From Nitrospiraceae bacterium (lineage in GTDB: Bacteria > Nitrospirota > Thermodesulfovibrionia > Thermodesulfovibrionales > UBA6898), in assembly GCA_020347665.1 (NCBI GenBank), contig CP070737.1, positions 518,163-582,162 on the forward strand: DNA of 64,000 nucleotides. Reading direction: 5' to 3'. The notes beneath the pieces were generated by a model that had not been told where the DNA came from, did not search any database, and worked only from the letters and a program-made list of their open reading frames with translations. Shown in pieces: positions 9,509 through 18,474 of the stretch; position 1 is the stretch's first letter; each line of letters opens with the position of its first letter. The position numbers were made by a program, and so were the translations under genes.

Positions 9509-12133
9509 ATGAAAAGCGCTGAAATCAGAAAATCTTTTCTTGAATTTTTCAGGTCTAAAGACCATGAAATTATTCAGAGCTCATCGCTCATCCCAAAAAA
9601 CGATCCAACCTTGTTATTTACAAACGCCGGTATGGTTCAGTTTAAATATGTTTTTCTTGGTCAGGAAAAGCGTGCGTATGCCCGCGCTGCTAGCAGCCAG
9701 AAGTGCGTGCGGGCAGGTGGAAAACACAGTGATCTCGAAAATGTTGGTTATACTGCCCGTCATCATACGTTCTTCGAGATGCTCGGCAATTTTTCCTTTG
9801 GAGACTATTTTAAAAAGGATGCTATTCGTTATGCCTGGGATCTGCTGGTCGATCATTTCAGACTGCCGATCGACAGACTCTGGGTAACTGTATTTGAAGA
9901 AGACGATGAGAGTGCTGAACTCTGGAAGAATCTGATAGGAATAGCCGAAAGCAGAATCGTCCGCCTCGGTGCAAAAGATAATTTCTGGCAGATGGGAGAT
10001 ACTGGTCCGTGCGGACCCTGTTCCGAGATATTGATTGATCAGGGAGATACTCTTTCCTGCGGCAAAACGGATTGCACAGTAGGGTGTGACTGCGACAGAT
10101 ACCTCGAGTTGTGGAACCTTGTGTTCATGCAATACGAACGAGATGAATCAGGCAGCTTGAATCCGCTTCCGAAACCGAGCATTGATACCGGCATGGGACT
10201 TGAAAGAATATCTGCTGTGCTTCAGGGGAAAGAAAGTAATTTTGATTCTGATATCTTTGCACCCATTATATCCGCAATCTCGTCACAGTCGGGAAAACAG
10301 TATGGTCAGGACAGGAACAGCGACACAGCTATCCGCGTAATTGCCGACCATATGCGTGCGATTACCTTTCTTCTTTCTGAAGGGCTTATCCCTGCCAATG
10401 AGGGGCGGGGGTATGTTCTCAGACGGATTATAAGAAGAGCCTCGAGATACACGCGGAATCTTGATATCAGTGATCCCTTGTTGTATACGTTATGTGACGC
10501 CGTTGTCGAATCCCTGGGCGATGCATATCCGGAATTGAAAGAGGAAAGTGCACGTGTCAGAAGGATCCTCCAGCTTGAGGAAGAACGTTTTAATAAAACC
10601 CTTGAGCATGGACTGTCCATGCTTCAGTCAGTTGTGGAGGACGTCAAAACATCGGGCCTTGACACTATCCCTGGCAATGAACTGTTCAGGTTGTATGATA
10701 CCTTTGGATTCCCGCTTGATATTGTTCGGGATATTGCGTCGGAAAACGGTCTTGGTATTGATGAGGACGGTTTTCACCGGGAAATGGAGGATCAGAAGAA
10801 ACGGGCACGGGCGTCATGGTCCGGGGAAGATTCTGCAATTGCTCCGGTTTACAGAGATCTGGCACACAGTCTGAACACTGATTTTATCGGGTACGATACT
10901 CTGGTATCTCAGGCTACCGTACTCGCGATTATTGCCAATGATGAGCGTCGCGACGAAATAAAAGAAGGTGATGAAGGAGAAGTTATCCTCGACAGGACGC
11001 CGTTTTATGCGACATCAGGCGGACAGATCGGTGATAGTGGCAAACTGTCATCTGAATCTGCGACCGCAGTTGTGCTCGATACAGTAAAACCCGTTGAAGG
11101 CATTCACGTTCATAAAGTAAAGATAAAGCACGGCCTGCTTCGTGTCGGATCAGCAGTCACCTGTTTAGTCAACGAAGATATGAGACGTTCAACCATGCGA
11201 AATCATACTGCAACGCATTTACTGCATGCGTCTCTTCGGAAGCTGTTCGGGGAACATATTAAACAGGCCGGATCCTATGTGGGGCATGACAGGTTTCGTT
11301 TTGATTTTACTCATTTTGATGCACTGTCTCAGGAGTCAATAGAATCTCTTGAAGATATGGTAAATGATATCATTCTGAAAAATATCATGGTCAAAACAGA
11401 ACTCATGGACACTGATCGTGCCATAAAATCAGGTGCGCTGGCTTTCTTTGGAGAAAAATATGGCGCTTCGGTCAGGGCAGTATCCATACCTGAGGTGAGC
11501 ATGGAGCTCTGTGGCGGGACCCATGTCTCTGCAACAGGAGATATCGGTCTCCTCAAAATTCTCTCTGAAGGCAGTCTCGCCGCAGGTATTCGAAGGATTG
11601 AGGCCGTAACGGGGAAAAAGGCGTTTGCGTATCTCAGGGACGAGGAAAAAGAATTAAGAAAGATAACCGAAATCATGAAAGTAGCTGATAATCCTTCAGG
11701 CAAACTGATAAAGCTAATCGACGAAATGAAAGAGCTTGAAAAACAACATGAAAGGCTTATGGCAAAAACCGCATCGGAACGATCTGTGGATATTATAAAG
11801 AATGCCCGGGATATTAACGGGATCAAGGCAATCGCCCACCGGCTTGACGGTCTCGAGCAGAAGGATCTGAGGACAATTGCGGACAGTATCAGGGATCGTA
11901 TGGGTTCCGGTATTCTGGTTCTCGCTTCGGTAAAAAACGACCGTGCTTCCCTTGTAGTCATGGTATCAGAGAATCTTGCCCCGAAATATCATGCCGGTAA
12001 CATGCTCAAGAAGATCGCAGCTGCAGCAGGAGGAAAAGGCGGAGGTACGGCTGAACTGGCTCAGGGCGGGACAAAAGATATTAAAAAACTGGACAAAGCC
12101 CTCGAATCATTATACGATATAATTACGAATTGA
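9509..12133 (+). CDS. alaS: Alanyl-tRNA synthetase
   Basis: AlaRS charges tRNA-Ala and edits mischarged Ser and Gly. The 874-residue protein is full length. The N-terminal class II core begins with the IRKSFLEFF helix and includes the ARAASSQKCVRAGGKHSDL motif 2 region. The editing domain has zinc ligands HTATH near residue 566 and the partner CGGTH near 668. The C-terminal oligomerisation/C-Ala part ends with GGKGGGTAELAQGG, typical of the family. A four-cysteine insert (CGKTDCTVGCDC, about residues 184-196) is present in the catalytic domain. alaS after recX is a common order. Confidence 0.98.
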   Translation: MKSAEIRKSFLEFFRSKDHEIIQSSSLIPKNDPTLLFTNAGMVQFKYVFLGQEKRAYARAASSQKCVRAGGKHSDLENVGYTARHHTFFEMLGNFSFGDYFKKDAIRYAWDLLVDHFRLPIDRLWVTVFEEDDESAELWKNLIGIAESRIVRLGAKDNFWQMGDTGPCGPCSEILIDQGDTLSCGKTDCTVGCDCDRYLELWNLVFMQYERDESGSLNPLPKPSIDTGMGLERISAVLQGKESNFDSDIFAPIISAISSQSGKQYGQDRNSDTAIRVIADHMRAITFLLSEGLIPANEGRGYVLRRIIRRASRYTRNLDISDPLLYTLCDAVVESLGDAYPELKEESARVRRILQLEEERFNKTLEHGLSMLQSVVEDVKTSGLDTIPGNELFRLYDTFGFPLDIVRDIASENGLGIDEDGFHREMEDQKKRARASWSGEDSAIAPVYRDLAHSLNTDFIGYDTLVSQATVLAIIANDERRDEIKEGDEGEVILDRTPFYATSGGQIGDSGKLSSESATAVVLDTVKPVEGIHVHKVKIKHGLLRVGSAVTCLVNEDMRRSTMRNHTATHLLHASLRKLFGEHIKQAGSYVGHDRFRFDFTHFDALSQESIESLEDMVNDIILKNIMVKTELMDTDRAIKSGALAFFGEKYGASVRAVSIPEVSMELCGGTHVSATGDIGLLKILSEGSLAAGIRRIEAVTGKKAFAYLRDEEKELRKITEIMKVADNPSGKLIKLIDEMKELEKQHERLMAKTASERSVDIIKNARDINGIKAIAHRLDGLEQKDLRTIADSIRDRMGSGILVLASVKNDRASLVVMVSENLAPKYHAGNMLKKIAAAAGGKGGGTAELAQGGTKDIKKLDKALESLYDIITN

Positions 12134-12190
12134 ATGTGCTTAAAAAACCTGTCGTAATACTGAAGAATGTATTCCCGTAAGGAGGCTACC

Positions 12191-12493
12191 ATGGCATTAT
12201 TTGATATGTTGCGTAACGCGTTGCTTGCCGGTTTCGGCGTTCAGGAAAAAGTGAAAGATTTTGTCGATGAACTTGTAAAAAAAGGGGAGCTCAGCGAGTC
12301 CCAGGGAGCAAAACTGGTTAAGGAGTGGTCGGAAAAGGCCGAAAAGAACACTGAAGATATGAGCAAGAGTCTTGGTGAACTTCTTGAAACCACACTTTCA
12401 AAGATGAACCTGACAACAAAAAGCGATATCGAAAAAATAGAAGAGAAAATTAATGCTCTTGCTGCCCGTCTTGATACAATAGAAAAGTCATAA
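12191..12493 (+). CDS. Phasin-like coiled-coil protein, possible UbiK-type partner of the next gene
   Basis: The protein is 100 residues. I chose the ATG at 12191 because AAGGAGG lies 6-7 bases upstream; an earlier in-frame ATG would add a poor leader. The N-terminal half is amphipathic (MLRNALLAGFGVQEKVKDFV). The centre is charged, and the last 30 residues form a heptad coiled coil. It matches the phasin (PhaF-like) pattern annotated in many genomes next to AarF-type kinases. The C-terminal coiled coil also recalls UbiK/BMFP, an accessory factor of ubiquinone synthesis. The gene is 22 bp upstream of a UbiB-family gene, so a membrane-surface quinone or lipid role is inferred. No PHA synthase is in the window. 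Confidence 0.75.
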   Translation: MALFDMLRNALLAGFGVQEKVKDFVDELVKKGELSESQGAKLVKEWSEKAEKNTEDMSKSLGELLETTLSKMNLTTKSDIEKIEEKINALAARLDTIEKS

Positions 12494-12515
12494 GACTTAT
12501 TCAGAAAGATTCTAG

Positions 12516-14219
12516 ATGCCCTTCAGTTTTCTCGACTTTAAGAGAACATACCAGAATGTAAACAGGCTCAGACAGATAATCAATGTCTTTCTGAAACACG
12601 GCTTTGGCAGAATTATTGATCAACTTCGTCTTGGCAGATTCATTCCCTTCAGGCAAAGAATCAGGACATTAGGTCAGTGGCCGCCACTCGTAAGCCCAGC
12701 CGTGCCTGAAAGGCTGAGAATCGCCTTCGCAGAGTTGGGCCCGACTTTTATCAAACTTGCACAGCTTCTTTCTGCCCGCCCTGATCTTGTCACCAAGCAG
12801 TTTGCGGATGAATTTAAAAAACTTCAAGATCATGTACCACCCTTCCCCACGGAAGAGGCTGTTGCCATCATAGAAAAAGAAGCGGGTTTTAAAACGGACA
12901 AGATTTTTTCGCGTCTTGAAAGCAGAACGATAGCTGCTGCATCCATTGCCCAGGTCTATTACGGCACGTTGCATGATGGCAGTGACGTTATCGTTAAGGT
13001 ACAGAGGCCGTATATCAAGGAACAGATTGAAACAGATATCAATATACTTACAACAGCAGCCAGTCTCATGGAAAAACACATCAGTGAGAGCGTTTTTTTT
13101 AATCCGAAGGGAATTGTCGAAGAATTTTCAAAAACCGTAAGAAAGGAGCTCAATTTTGTTGAAGAAGAGCGGAATTGTCTGAGATTCAGGAAGAACTTTG
13201 AAAACAACCCGGATGTGTATATCCCGAAAGTATATAGCGAATATACAACAGACCGACTTCTCATTATGGAGAGAATTCCGGGGGTAAGGATCGACGATAT
13301 CCCGGGTATAGAGCGGCTTGGTCTTGACCGCAAAAGACTTGCCCGTCTCGGTGTGGATGCGTACTTTAAACAGATATTCGAAGACGGATTCTTCCACGCC
13401 GACCCTCATCCCGGCAATATTTATGCGATGCCTGACGGCAACATCGGTTTTATGGACTTTGGCATTGTCGGCCGTGTTTCATCTGAATTGAGAGAATCGA
13501 TGGCCAACACCTTTCTCGCACTGATTCACCGCGATTTTGACCGTCTGATAGACCAGTATATGGAACTCGGTTTGATTCCTGAACACGTAGACCTTGATAT
13601 GTTTAGAAAGGCATTCAAGGAAGACCTTGCTGATTTTCTCGAGCCGCTCTATGGTCTGACATTAAAGGAAATAAATTTCTCTGAATACCTTGAAGCAATC
13701 ACCACCCTTGCCGTTAAGCATAATATCAAAATACCGTCTGACCTCTTGTTGATCAACAAGGCCATGCTTATCCTTGAAAATATCGGCGTTCAACTTGATC
13801 CGGATTTTGATTTTATTGCTGCTTCAGAGCCGTATGCTTCAAAACTGGTCAGTGCACGGGTGAGTCCCTCAAAAATCTATGATTATACGAAAAAGAATGT
13901 TGTCAATATCAGTGATTTAATTACTCTGTTCCCCAGACAGCTGAAACAGCTTATGAGAAAATTGGTCTATGATGAATTTCATATAAAAATGACCCATATC
14001 GGGCTTGAGAAATTCATACTGGACATGGACCGCTCAACTAACCGCATTGCCTTTAGCATGATTATTAGTGCAATGCTGCTCAGCTCCGCAATAATGCATG
14101 CGTCAGACGTAGGGCCGAAGATTTACGGGATGTCACTGTTTGGTTTTGTAGCCTTCGGCTGTGCCTTCCTTCTCGGTATCTGGCTCCTTATCTCGATAAT
14201 ACGATCCGGAAGACTTTGA
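12516..14219 (+). CDS. UbiB/ABC1-family atypical kinase (AarF), KLAQ variant
   Basis: UbiB proteins are kinase-like ATPases anchored in the membrane and needed for ubiquinone or other isoprenoid-lipid handling. The 567-residue product has the N-terminal extension, the signature segment FIKLAQLLSARPDL, the alanine-rich AAAS loop, HADPHPGN, DFGIVG and two C-terminal hydrophobic helices (about 515-560). In the signature the usual K-x-G-Q reads K-L-A-Q, a Gly to Ala change. The second family member in this window at 61.8 kb keeps KVGQ. It probably forms an operon with the phasin-like gene. Which quinone or lipid it serves cannot be told from sequence; no ubi or men genes are present here. Confidence 0.9.
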   Translation: MPFSFLDFKRTYQNVNRLRQIINVFLKHGFGRIIDQLRLGRFIPFRQRIRTLGQWPPLVSPAVPERLRIAFAELGPTFIKLAQLLSARPDLVTKQFADEFKKLQDHVPPFPTEEAVAIIEKEAGFKTDKIFSRLESRTIAAASIAQVYYGTLHDGSDVIVKVQRPYIKEQIETDINILTTAASLMEKHISESVFFNPKGIVEEFSKTVRKELNFVEEERNCLRFRKNFENNPDVYIPKVYSEYTTDRLLIMERIPGVRIDDIPGIERLGLDRKRLARLGVDAYFKQIFEDGFFHADPHPGNIYAMPDGNIGFMDFGIVGRVSSELRESMANTFLALIHRDFDRLIDQYMELGLIPEHVDLDMFRKAFKEDLADFLEPLYGLTLKEINFSEYLEAITTLAVKHNIKIPSDLLLINKAMLILENIGVQLDPDFDFIAASEPYASKLVSARVSPSKIYDYTKKNVVNISDLITLFPRQLKQLMRKLVYDEFHIKMTHIGLEKFILDMDRSTNRIAFSMIISAMLLSSAIMHASDVGPKIYGMSLFGFVAFGCAFLLGIWLLISIIRSGRL

Positions 14220-14328
14220 CATGGTTTCTTTATAACAAGTTGAGATGTTTGCGTTTCTGTTCCGGACAAGTAATAATGGAAAAAAAATTCAAAGCCGATT
14301 TTCCATGACATGGCTTAGATAACATACG

Positions 14329-14871
14329 ATGTTTGCTGTATCCATTAAGAAGAATATTTTTTTAACTGGGGCTCCTTCATCGGGCAAAACTACGGTCATC
14401 AAGAAAATAATTGAAAAACTGCCTATTCCTGCAAATGGATTTTATACAGAGGAAGAAAGAATCAATGACAGAAGAACGGGCTTTTTAATGAAGACGCTGG
14501 ATGGACAAAAGGCTTATCTTGCTCATCAGGATATTGCCTCTCTGAATCGTATCAGGAGATACGGCGTCAGCATTGAAAATATTGAGGATATTGCGGTACC
14601 ATCAATACAGCCGTCAGACAGTCATATAGTCATTCTCGATGAGATCGGCAAGATGGAGTGCTTTTCTGAGCGCTTTAGAGAGGCTGTCCTGCATGCCCTT
14701 GATTCGGACAATATTGTTGTGGGTACCATAACCTTTGGCGGTGATGATTTTATCATGCGTATTAAAAGCAGGGATGATATTGAAATAACAGCAGTGACCC
14801 GGGCAAACCGAGACAAACTTCCAGACATGCTTTTGAAAAAGATATCTCACGTGATGGAAACTGGCAGATGA
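14329..14871 (+). CDS. THEP1-type nucleoside-triphosphatase / nucleotide kinase-like NTPase
   Basis: The product has 180 residues. P-loop GAPSSGKTT lies near residues 14-22 after the strand NIFLTG, and Walker B VILDEIGKMEC lies near residue 103. Motifs GFYTEEER and DNIVVGTI complete the pattern of the archaeal/bacterial THEP1 NTPase family (COG1618), which hydrolyses several NTPs in vitro and has an unclear role in vivo. It overlaps the following exported protein by 4 bp (ATGA), so the two are translationally coupled. A 109-bp spacer with no recognisable feature separates it from the UbiB gene. Confidence 0.88.
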   Translation: MFAVSIKKNIFLTGAPSSGKTTVIKKIIEKLPIPANGFYTEEERINDRRTGFLMKTLDGQKAYLAHQDIASLNRIRRYGVSIENIEDIAVPSIQPSDSHIVILDEIGKMECFSERFREAVLHALDSDNIVVGTITFGGDDFIMRIKSRDDIEITAVTRANRDKLPDMLLKKISHVMETGR

Positions 14872-15731
14872 GACTATTATATGAATCAATGAGATCACTG
14901 TATCAGAAGATGGGAATCTTTTTCATTCTCTTTTTATGCGGTCTCGGTCATTTCACGGTATCTGCGGAACAGCAGGCGGCTGATGCCAGTCTCCCGATTG
15001 ATGCATCGATTGCTGATGGCCGTGTCATTGCGCGTTCGGGAAGTGGTAAATATGCTCAGCAAGTGGAACTTACCATAATGGGGGATGATCTCGTTGAGTC
15101 CGGTTTTGTGCAGCTCGATCACGACACTCAAAATGAATTTATGATTATTTCACGATTCGGAGACAGCAGAGAAGAGTATTACCTCCAGATTATTGATTTC
15201 AGACCGCAGGGAATTGTAACGTGGTCATACCGCTCGTATGAGAGACCGGTTGTGATCAGCAGGATCATCATATCCACCGCTCCTGACGAAATAGAAACAG
15301 GAGATGATAAACGAGCGCTGTATACAACGCACATATTGTCATCAAACGGTCTTATCCCGGCCTTAATAAATCATGATAAAGTTACTGCTCTTCGTGATGC
15401 CCTCCAGATTTCAGAAATTCCTTTCAATAGAACCCTGCCTCACTCATTCCATGATCAGGCCATGGAATCAGTGAAGCAGCTCTATGCTGGTCCGGAGATC
15501 ATTGATCACATACGGTTGGGACAGATGAACGATACACAATATGCTTTGGTAACCTATCGTGAGAAGGCTGGATCATTTCTCATCCATATTGACGGTGTTG
15601 CAACACGTCATCAAAAGGCATTTCGGTTCAATACGTTTGTTGAGAACGATGATTATGATGATGCATTACTGGCAATTATACAGTTTATTCGCGGGCTCCG
15701 CGCTGAAGGCAAAATCTCCGAACCGGAATAG
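14868..15731 (+). CDS. Exported protein of unknown function
   Basis: The 287-residue product begins with a Sec-type signal peptide: hydrophobic MGIFFILFLCGLGHFTVSA followed by a likely cleavage after SAEQ near residue 35. The mature part is rich in beta strands, with no cysteines and no recognisable motif. A two-part layout is suggested: residues 50-150 with strands around ISRFGDSREEYYLQIIDF, and residues 190-280 ending in an Asp-rich segment and a helix. I do not recognise the family. ATGA overlap with the NTPase gene suggests co-expression. It converges with the ABC permease gene, with only 29 bp between stops. Confidence 0.7.
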   Translation: MRLLYESMRSLYQKMGIFFILFLCGLGHFTVSAEQQAADASLPIDASIADGRVIARSGSGKYAQQVELTIMGDDLVESGFVQLDHDTQNEFMIISRFGDSREEYYLQIIDFRPQGIVTWSYRSYERPVVISRIIISTAPDEIETGDDKRALYTTHILSSNGLIPALINHDKVTALRDALQISEIPFNRTLPHSFHDQAMESVKQLYAGPEIIDHIRLGQMNDTQYALVTYREKAGSFLIHIDGVATRHQKAFRFNTFVENDDYDDALLAIIQFIRGLRAEGKISEPE

Positions 15732-15760
15732 GTAATCAGTTTTCATCTTACGGAATACCA

Positions 15761-16525
15761 TCATTGCTTTCGTTCAAATGCCTTCCCGCCAACAAAAACA
15801 AACACCACTGCAATTGCAATGATGATCAGAACATCGCTGTAGATTGAAAAGTCCGAGCTCATCCTGCCTGTTTCCATAGGCAGTATTACATTCCTGAGAG
15901 CATCAATTCCATACGTAAGCGGATTCGCCTTTGCAGCGATCTTCAATACAGATGGCAAAAGCTTTACCGGATACATTGCTCCTGAAAGAAAAAACATGGG
16001 CATCACGATAAAATTCATGATCACACTAAAACTCTCATAACTCTCATAATAAGAAGCAAGGAGGATTCCGAACGAAGCTATCGTAAAACCAAGGAGCGCA
16101 CAGATCAGCACTGCGCTGAAAAACTGCACAAATGAGAGCTGAAGACCGATAAAAGGAAACAGTCCAAGCACAATAACAGCCTGTATAGTTGAGATGATCA
16201 TGCCGCTTGTTGCCTTCCCGACGACCACAGAAAACCTCGACACCGGTGCAACCAGTATCTCCTTCATAAAACCGAATTCCTTGTCCCAGATAATCGATAT
16301 AGAGGAGAATATTGAACTAAACAGAATGGTGAGCCCGAGAATTCCCGGAAAGATGAACTGAATATAAGAAACTCCCTCACCTGCAGGAACGATCCTCGAC
16401 ATTCCGCCTCCAACGATGAAAAGCCATAACAAAGGCCGTGCAATAGCGGAGAAAAGGCGGCTCCTCTCACGGATAAATTTTTTGAACTCACGGACAACAA
16501 TTACATATATTGCATTAAATTCCAT
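15761..16525 (-). CDS. ABC-2 type transporter permease (DrrB/NodJ-like)
   Basis: The 254-residue integral membrane protein has about six hydrophobic helices and the ABC-2 signature region FIVMPMFFLSGAMYPVKLLP between helices 5 and 6. The N-terminal sequence contains FIRERSRLFSAIARPLLW, typical of DrrB/NodJ exporters. Its partner ATPase gene is upstream on the same strand, 174 bp away. Substrates of this class range from lipids to drugs and sugars. Nothing here decides which. The gap between the two genes holds a dispersed repeat (see 16560-16705). Confidence 0.92.
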   Translation of the reverse strand: MEFNAIYVIVVREFKKFIRERSRLFSAIARPLLWLFIVGGGMSRIVPAGEGVSYIQFIFPGILGLTILFSSIFSSISIIWDKEFGFMKEILVAPVSRFSVVVGKATSGMIISTIQAVIVLGLFPFIGLQLSFVQFFSAVLICALLGFTIASFGILLASYYESYESFSVIMNFIVMPMFFLSGAMYPVKLLPSVLKIAAKANPLTYGIDALRNVILPMETGRMSSDFSIYSDVLIIIAIAVVFVFVGGKAFERKQ

Positions 16526-16559
16526 ATGCCTGTTATCAGAACTCCTCCCGCTGCACTCT

Positions 16560-16705
16560 CCATGCTATGCGACTTAATACTTATCCCATCTAATCCTGAG
16601 TTTGTCGAAGGATTCTCAGTACTTTTGACTTTTTGTTTCTTCTTTTCTCAATTTAAGTCAGTCTTTAGTTTTTGTCTTAACCTTATCCTTAACCCGTCTT
16701 TAATG
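16560..16705. repeat. Dispersed composite repeat between ABC transporter genes
   Basis: The spacer contains CCTGAGTTTGTCGAAGG, a variant of a palindromic repeat widespread in bacterial intergenic DNA, followed by GTCTTTAGTTTTTGTC and TTAACCTTATCCTTAACC up to the stop codon of the ATPase gene. A very similar order (CCTGAG-type palindrome, GTCTTTAGTT, CTTAACCTTAACC) abuts the queE stop at 41.15-41.28 kb. Both copies sit immediately 3' of minus-strand genes. The function is unknown. Confidence 0.6.
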
Positions 16706-17677
16706 CCGTCTCCTGTACGATCTCACTGCCTCCTTAATATTGTCCTCCGGAGTTGCTGTCTCATCTCTGATTTCCTTCCCCGTCAGTTTCAGAAATACAT
16801 CATTCAGGGTTGGCCTCTGCATCCTGACAGATATTACCCGTTCACCAATCTCGCGAATGATGACAGGAATGCATAAATCGCCTTTCAAAGAGGACAAATA
16901 GATTTCACCATCCTTTTCAGAAACGTCAGCCTCAATGACCTTCTTGATATCTGACATCGCCTTTTTATTGTCATCTGTTTTGATATAAATAATATCACCA
17001 CCGATAATCTTCTTGAGGTCGGTAGGACTACCCAATGCAATGATTTTCCCTTTATCAATGACCGCAATGTTATCGCAGGCCTCGGCCTCTTCCATATAAT
17101 GAGTAGTCATGAAGATCGTGACAGCATGTTTTCTTGGCAATTCAGTAATGAATTCCCAGAGGTTCGCCCGGCTCTGCGGATCCAGGCCGAGTGTCGGCTC
17201 GTCCAGGAAGAGGACCTTTGGACGGTGGATCAATCCCCGTGCTACTTCCAGACGCCTTTTCATGCCCCCGGAAAATTTTCTTACCAGGTCATCTGCCCTA
17301 TCCTCCAGATCCACAAAACTGAGGGCGTCACCAATGCGCTTCTTTCTTTCTGACTTATCAACATTATAGAGATAGGCATGGAATAACAGGTTTTCTCGCG
17401 CCGTCAAATCCTTATCCAGAGAACTGTCCTGAAAAACAATACCTATAGATTTTCTCACTTCAGCAGACTCTTTATTGCAATCATGACCATTCAGCGAAGC
17501 GTGACCCGACGTTGGGGCAAGCAGTGTGCAGAGTATATTTATGGTTGTGGTCTTTCCTGCACCGTTTGGACCTAAAAAGCCAAAAATTGACCCTTCTTCG
17601 ACATCAAAGGAAATATCGTCAACTGCCCGTATATGTCCGAACGTCTTGACAAGATTTTTAACGGTGATAATTTTCAT
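16700..17677 (-). CDS. ABC transporter ATP-binding protein (DrrA-like)
   Basis: The 325-residue cytosolic ATPase pairs with the ABC-2 permease downstream. Walker A GPNGAGKTTT is at 36-45, the Q-loop is VFQDSSLD near 92, the signature is FSGGMKRRLE near 140, Walker B plus D-loop is LFLDEPTLGLDP near 160, and the switch His is in MTTHYMEEAE. The C-terminal 100 residues form the DUF4162-type extension of daunorubicin-exporter ATPases (RPTLNDVFLKLTG). The 3' end runs into the composite repeat, so the last residues may be repeat-derived. Function is export of an unidentified hydrophobic substrate. Confidence 0.93.
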   Translation of the reverse strand: MKIITVKNLVKTFGHIRAVDDISFDVEEGSIFGFLGPNGAGKTTTINILCTLLAPTSGHASLNGHDCNKESAEVRKSIGIVFQDSSLDKDLTARENLLFHAYLYNVDKSERKKRIGDALSFVDLEDRADDLVRKFSGGMKRRLEVARGLIHRPKVLFLDEPTLGLDPQSRANLWEFITELPRKHAVTIFMTTHYMEEAEACDNIAVIDKGKIIALGSPTDLKKIIGGDIIYIKTDDNKKAMSDIKKVIEADVSEKDGEIYLSSLKGDLCIPVIIREIGERVISVRMQRPTLNDVFLKLTGKEIRDETATPEDNIKEAVRSYRRRH

Positions 17678-17834
17678 CTAGTCATTTTAACAAATAACAA
17701 TCAGTTATAGAGAAACCTACTAATGGTATTCCATTTTTATATATAGACGCTCGGGAAATTTGGTGATATAGTTTAGATAGAAAGGTAAATCTGTCCGAAA
17801 TAGTTAAAACTCTTGTCTTGCTGGAGGGATAATT

Positions 17835-18299
17835 ATGCCAGTCAAAAAATTAAAAGAATTCCTTGACAACAATAAAATTCAATATGAGATCATTACACAT
17901 TCGCCGAGTTATACTGCACAAGAAACAGCTGCTTCTGCTCATATAAGCGGCAAAAATATGGTAAAAACTGTGATGTTAAAAATTGACAAAAAAATGTCGA
18001 TGGCCGTTCTGTCCGCACCTGCAAAAGTCGACTTCGAACTCTTAAGAAAAGCATCTGGTGCAAACACAGTAGATCTTTCGTCAGAAGACGAATTCAAGAA
18101 TAAGTTTCCAGGCTGTGACATTGGTGCCATGCCGCCTTTTGGAAGCCTGTATGACATGGACGTATATATGGATGCCAAATTATCTGACAATGAGGAAATA
18201 GTATTTAATGCAGGAACGCATACCGAACTCATGAGAGTGACATTGGAAGATTATCGGCGTCTGGTTAAACCAAAAATCGCTCACATTTCTTCAACATAA
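17835..18299 (+). CDS. YbaK/EbsC-family aminoacyl-tRNA deacylase
   Basis: The 154-residue protein belongs to the trans-editing deacylases that remove wrong amino acids (for example Cys or Ala from tRNA-Pro). The catalytic-type lysine is in the segment GKNMVKTVMLKID near residue 45. The IVFNAGTHTELMRV strand and the GCDIGAMPPFGS loop, conserved in YbaK and ProRS INS domains, are also present. The N-terminus (LKEFLDNNKIQYEIITHSP) matches the stand-alone group. Amino acid specificity cannot be read from sequence. CTGGAGGGA lies upstream of the ATG. Confidence 0.9.
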   Translation: MPVKKLKEFLDNNKIQYEIITHSPSYTAQETAASAHISGKNMVKTVMLKIDKKMSMAVLSAPAKVDFELLRKASGANTVDLSSEDEFKNKFPGCDIGAMPPFGSLYDMDVYMDAKLSDNEEIVFNAGTHTELMRVTLEDYRRLVKPKIAHISST

Positions 18300-18300
18300 C

Positions 18301-18404
18301 GATTATCGCAGAATATCACATGCTGAGCTCGTTGTTGAGGGACATATTCATCTCAAATACGGATTTTAATTCATACTATCTTCATCCGAAATAGTGCGAT
18401 AATC
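18301..18404. repeat. Long-spaced 10-bp inverted repeat before the rubrerythrin gene
   Basis: GATTATCGCA at 18301-18310 is exactly inverted at 18395-18404, with 84 bases between the arms. The pair lies between the deacylase stop and the rubrerythrin start. It could be a loop-forming operator pair or a transcript 3' structure. No known regulator box was recognised. Confidence 0.4.
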
Positions 18405-18474
18405 TGGTAGAATAAGATTAACCCGCATCAGTGATTTTATTTGTACTTCATACACTTGACAAAGGAGGTTGACG

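Noticed and set aside
18455..18460. TTGACA as a -35 box before the rubrerythrin gene
   Set aside because: It abuts the Shine-Dalgarno sequence, leaving no room for a -10 box and leader.
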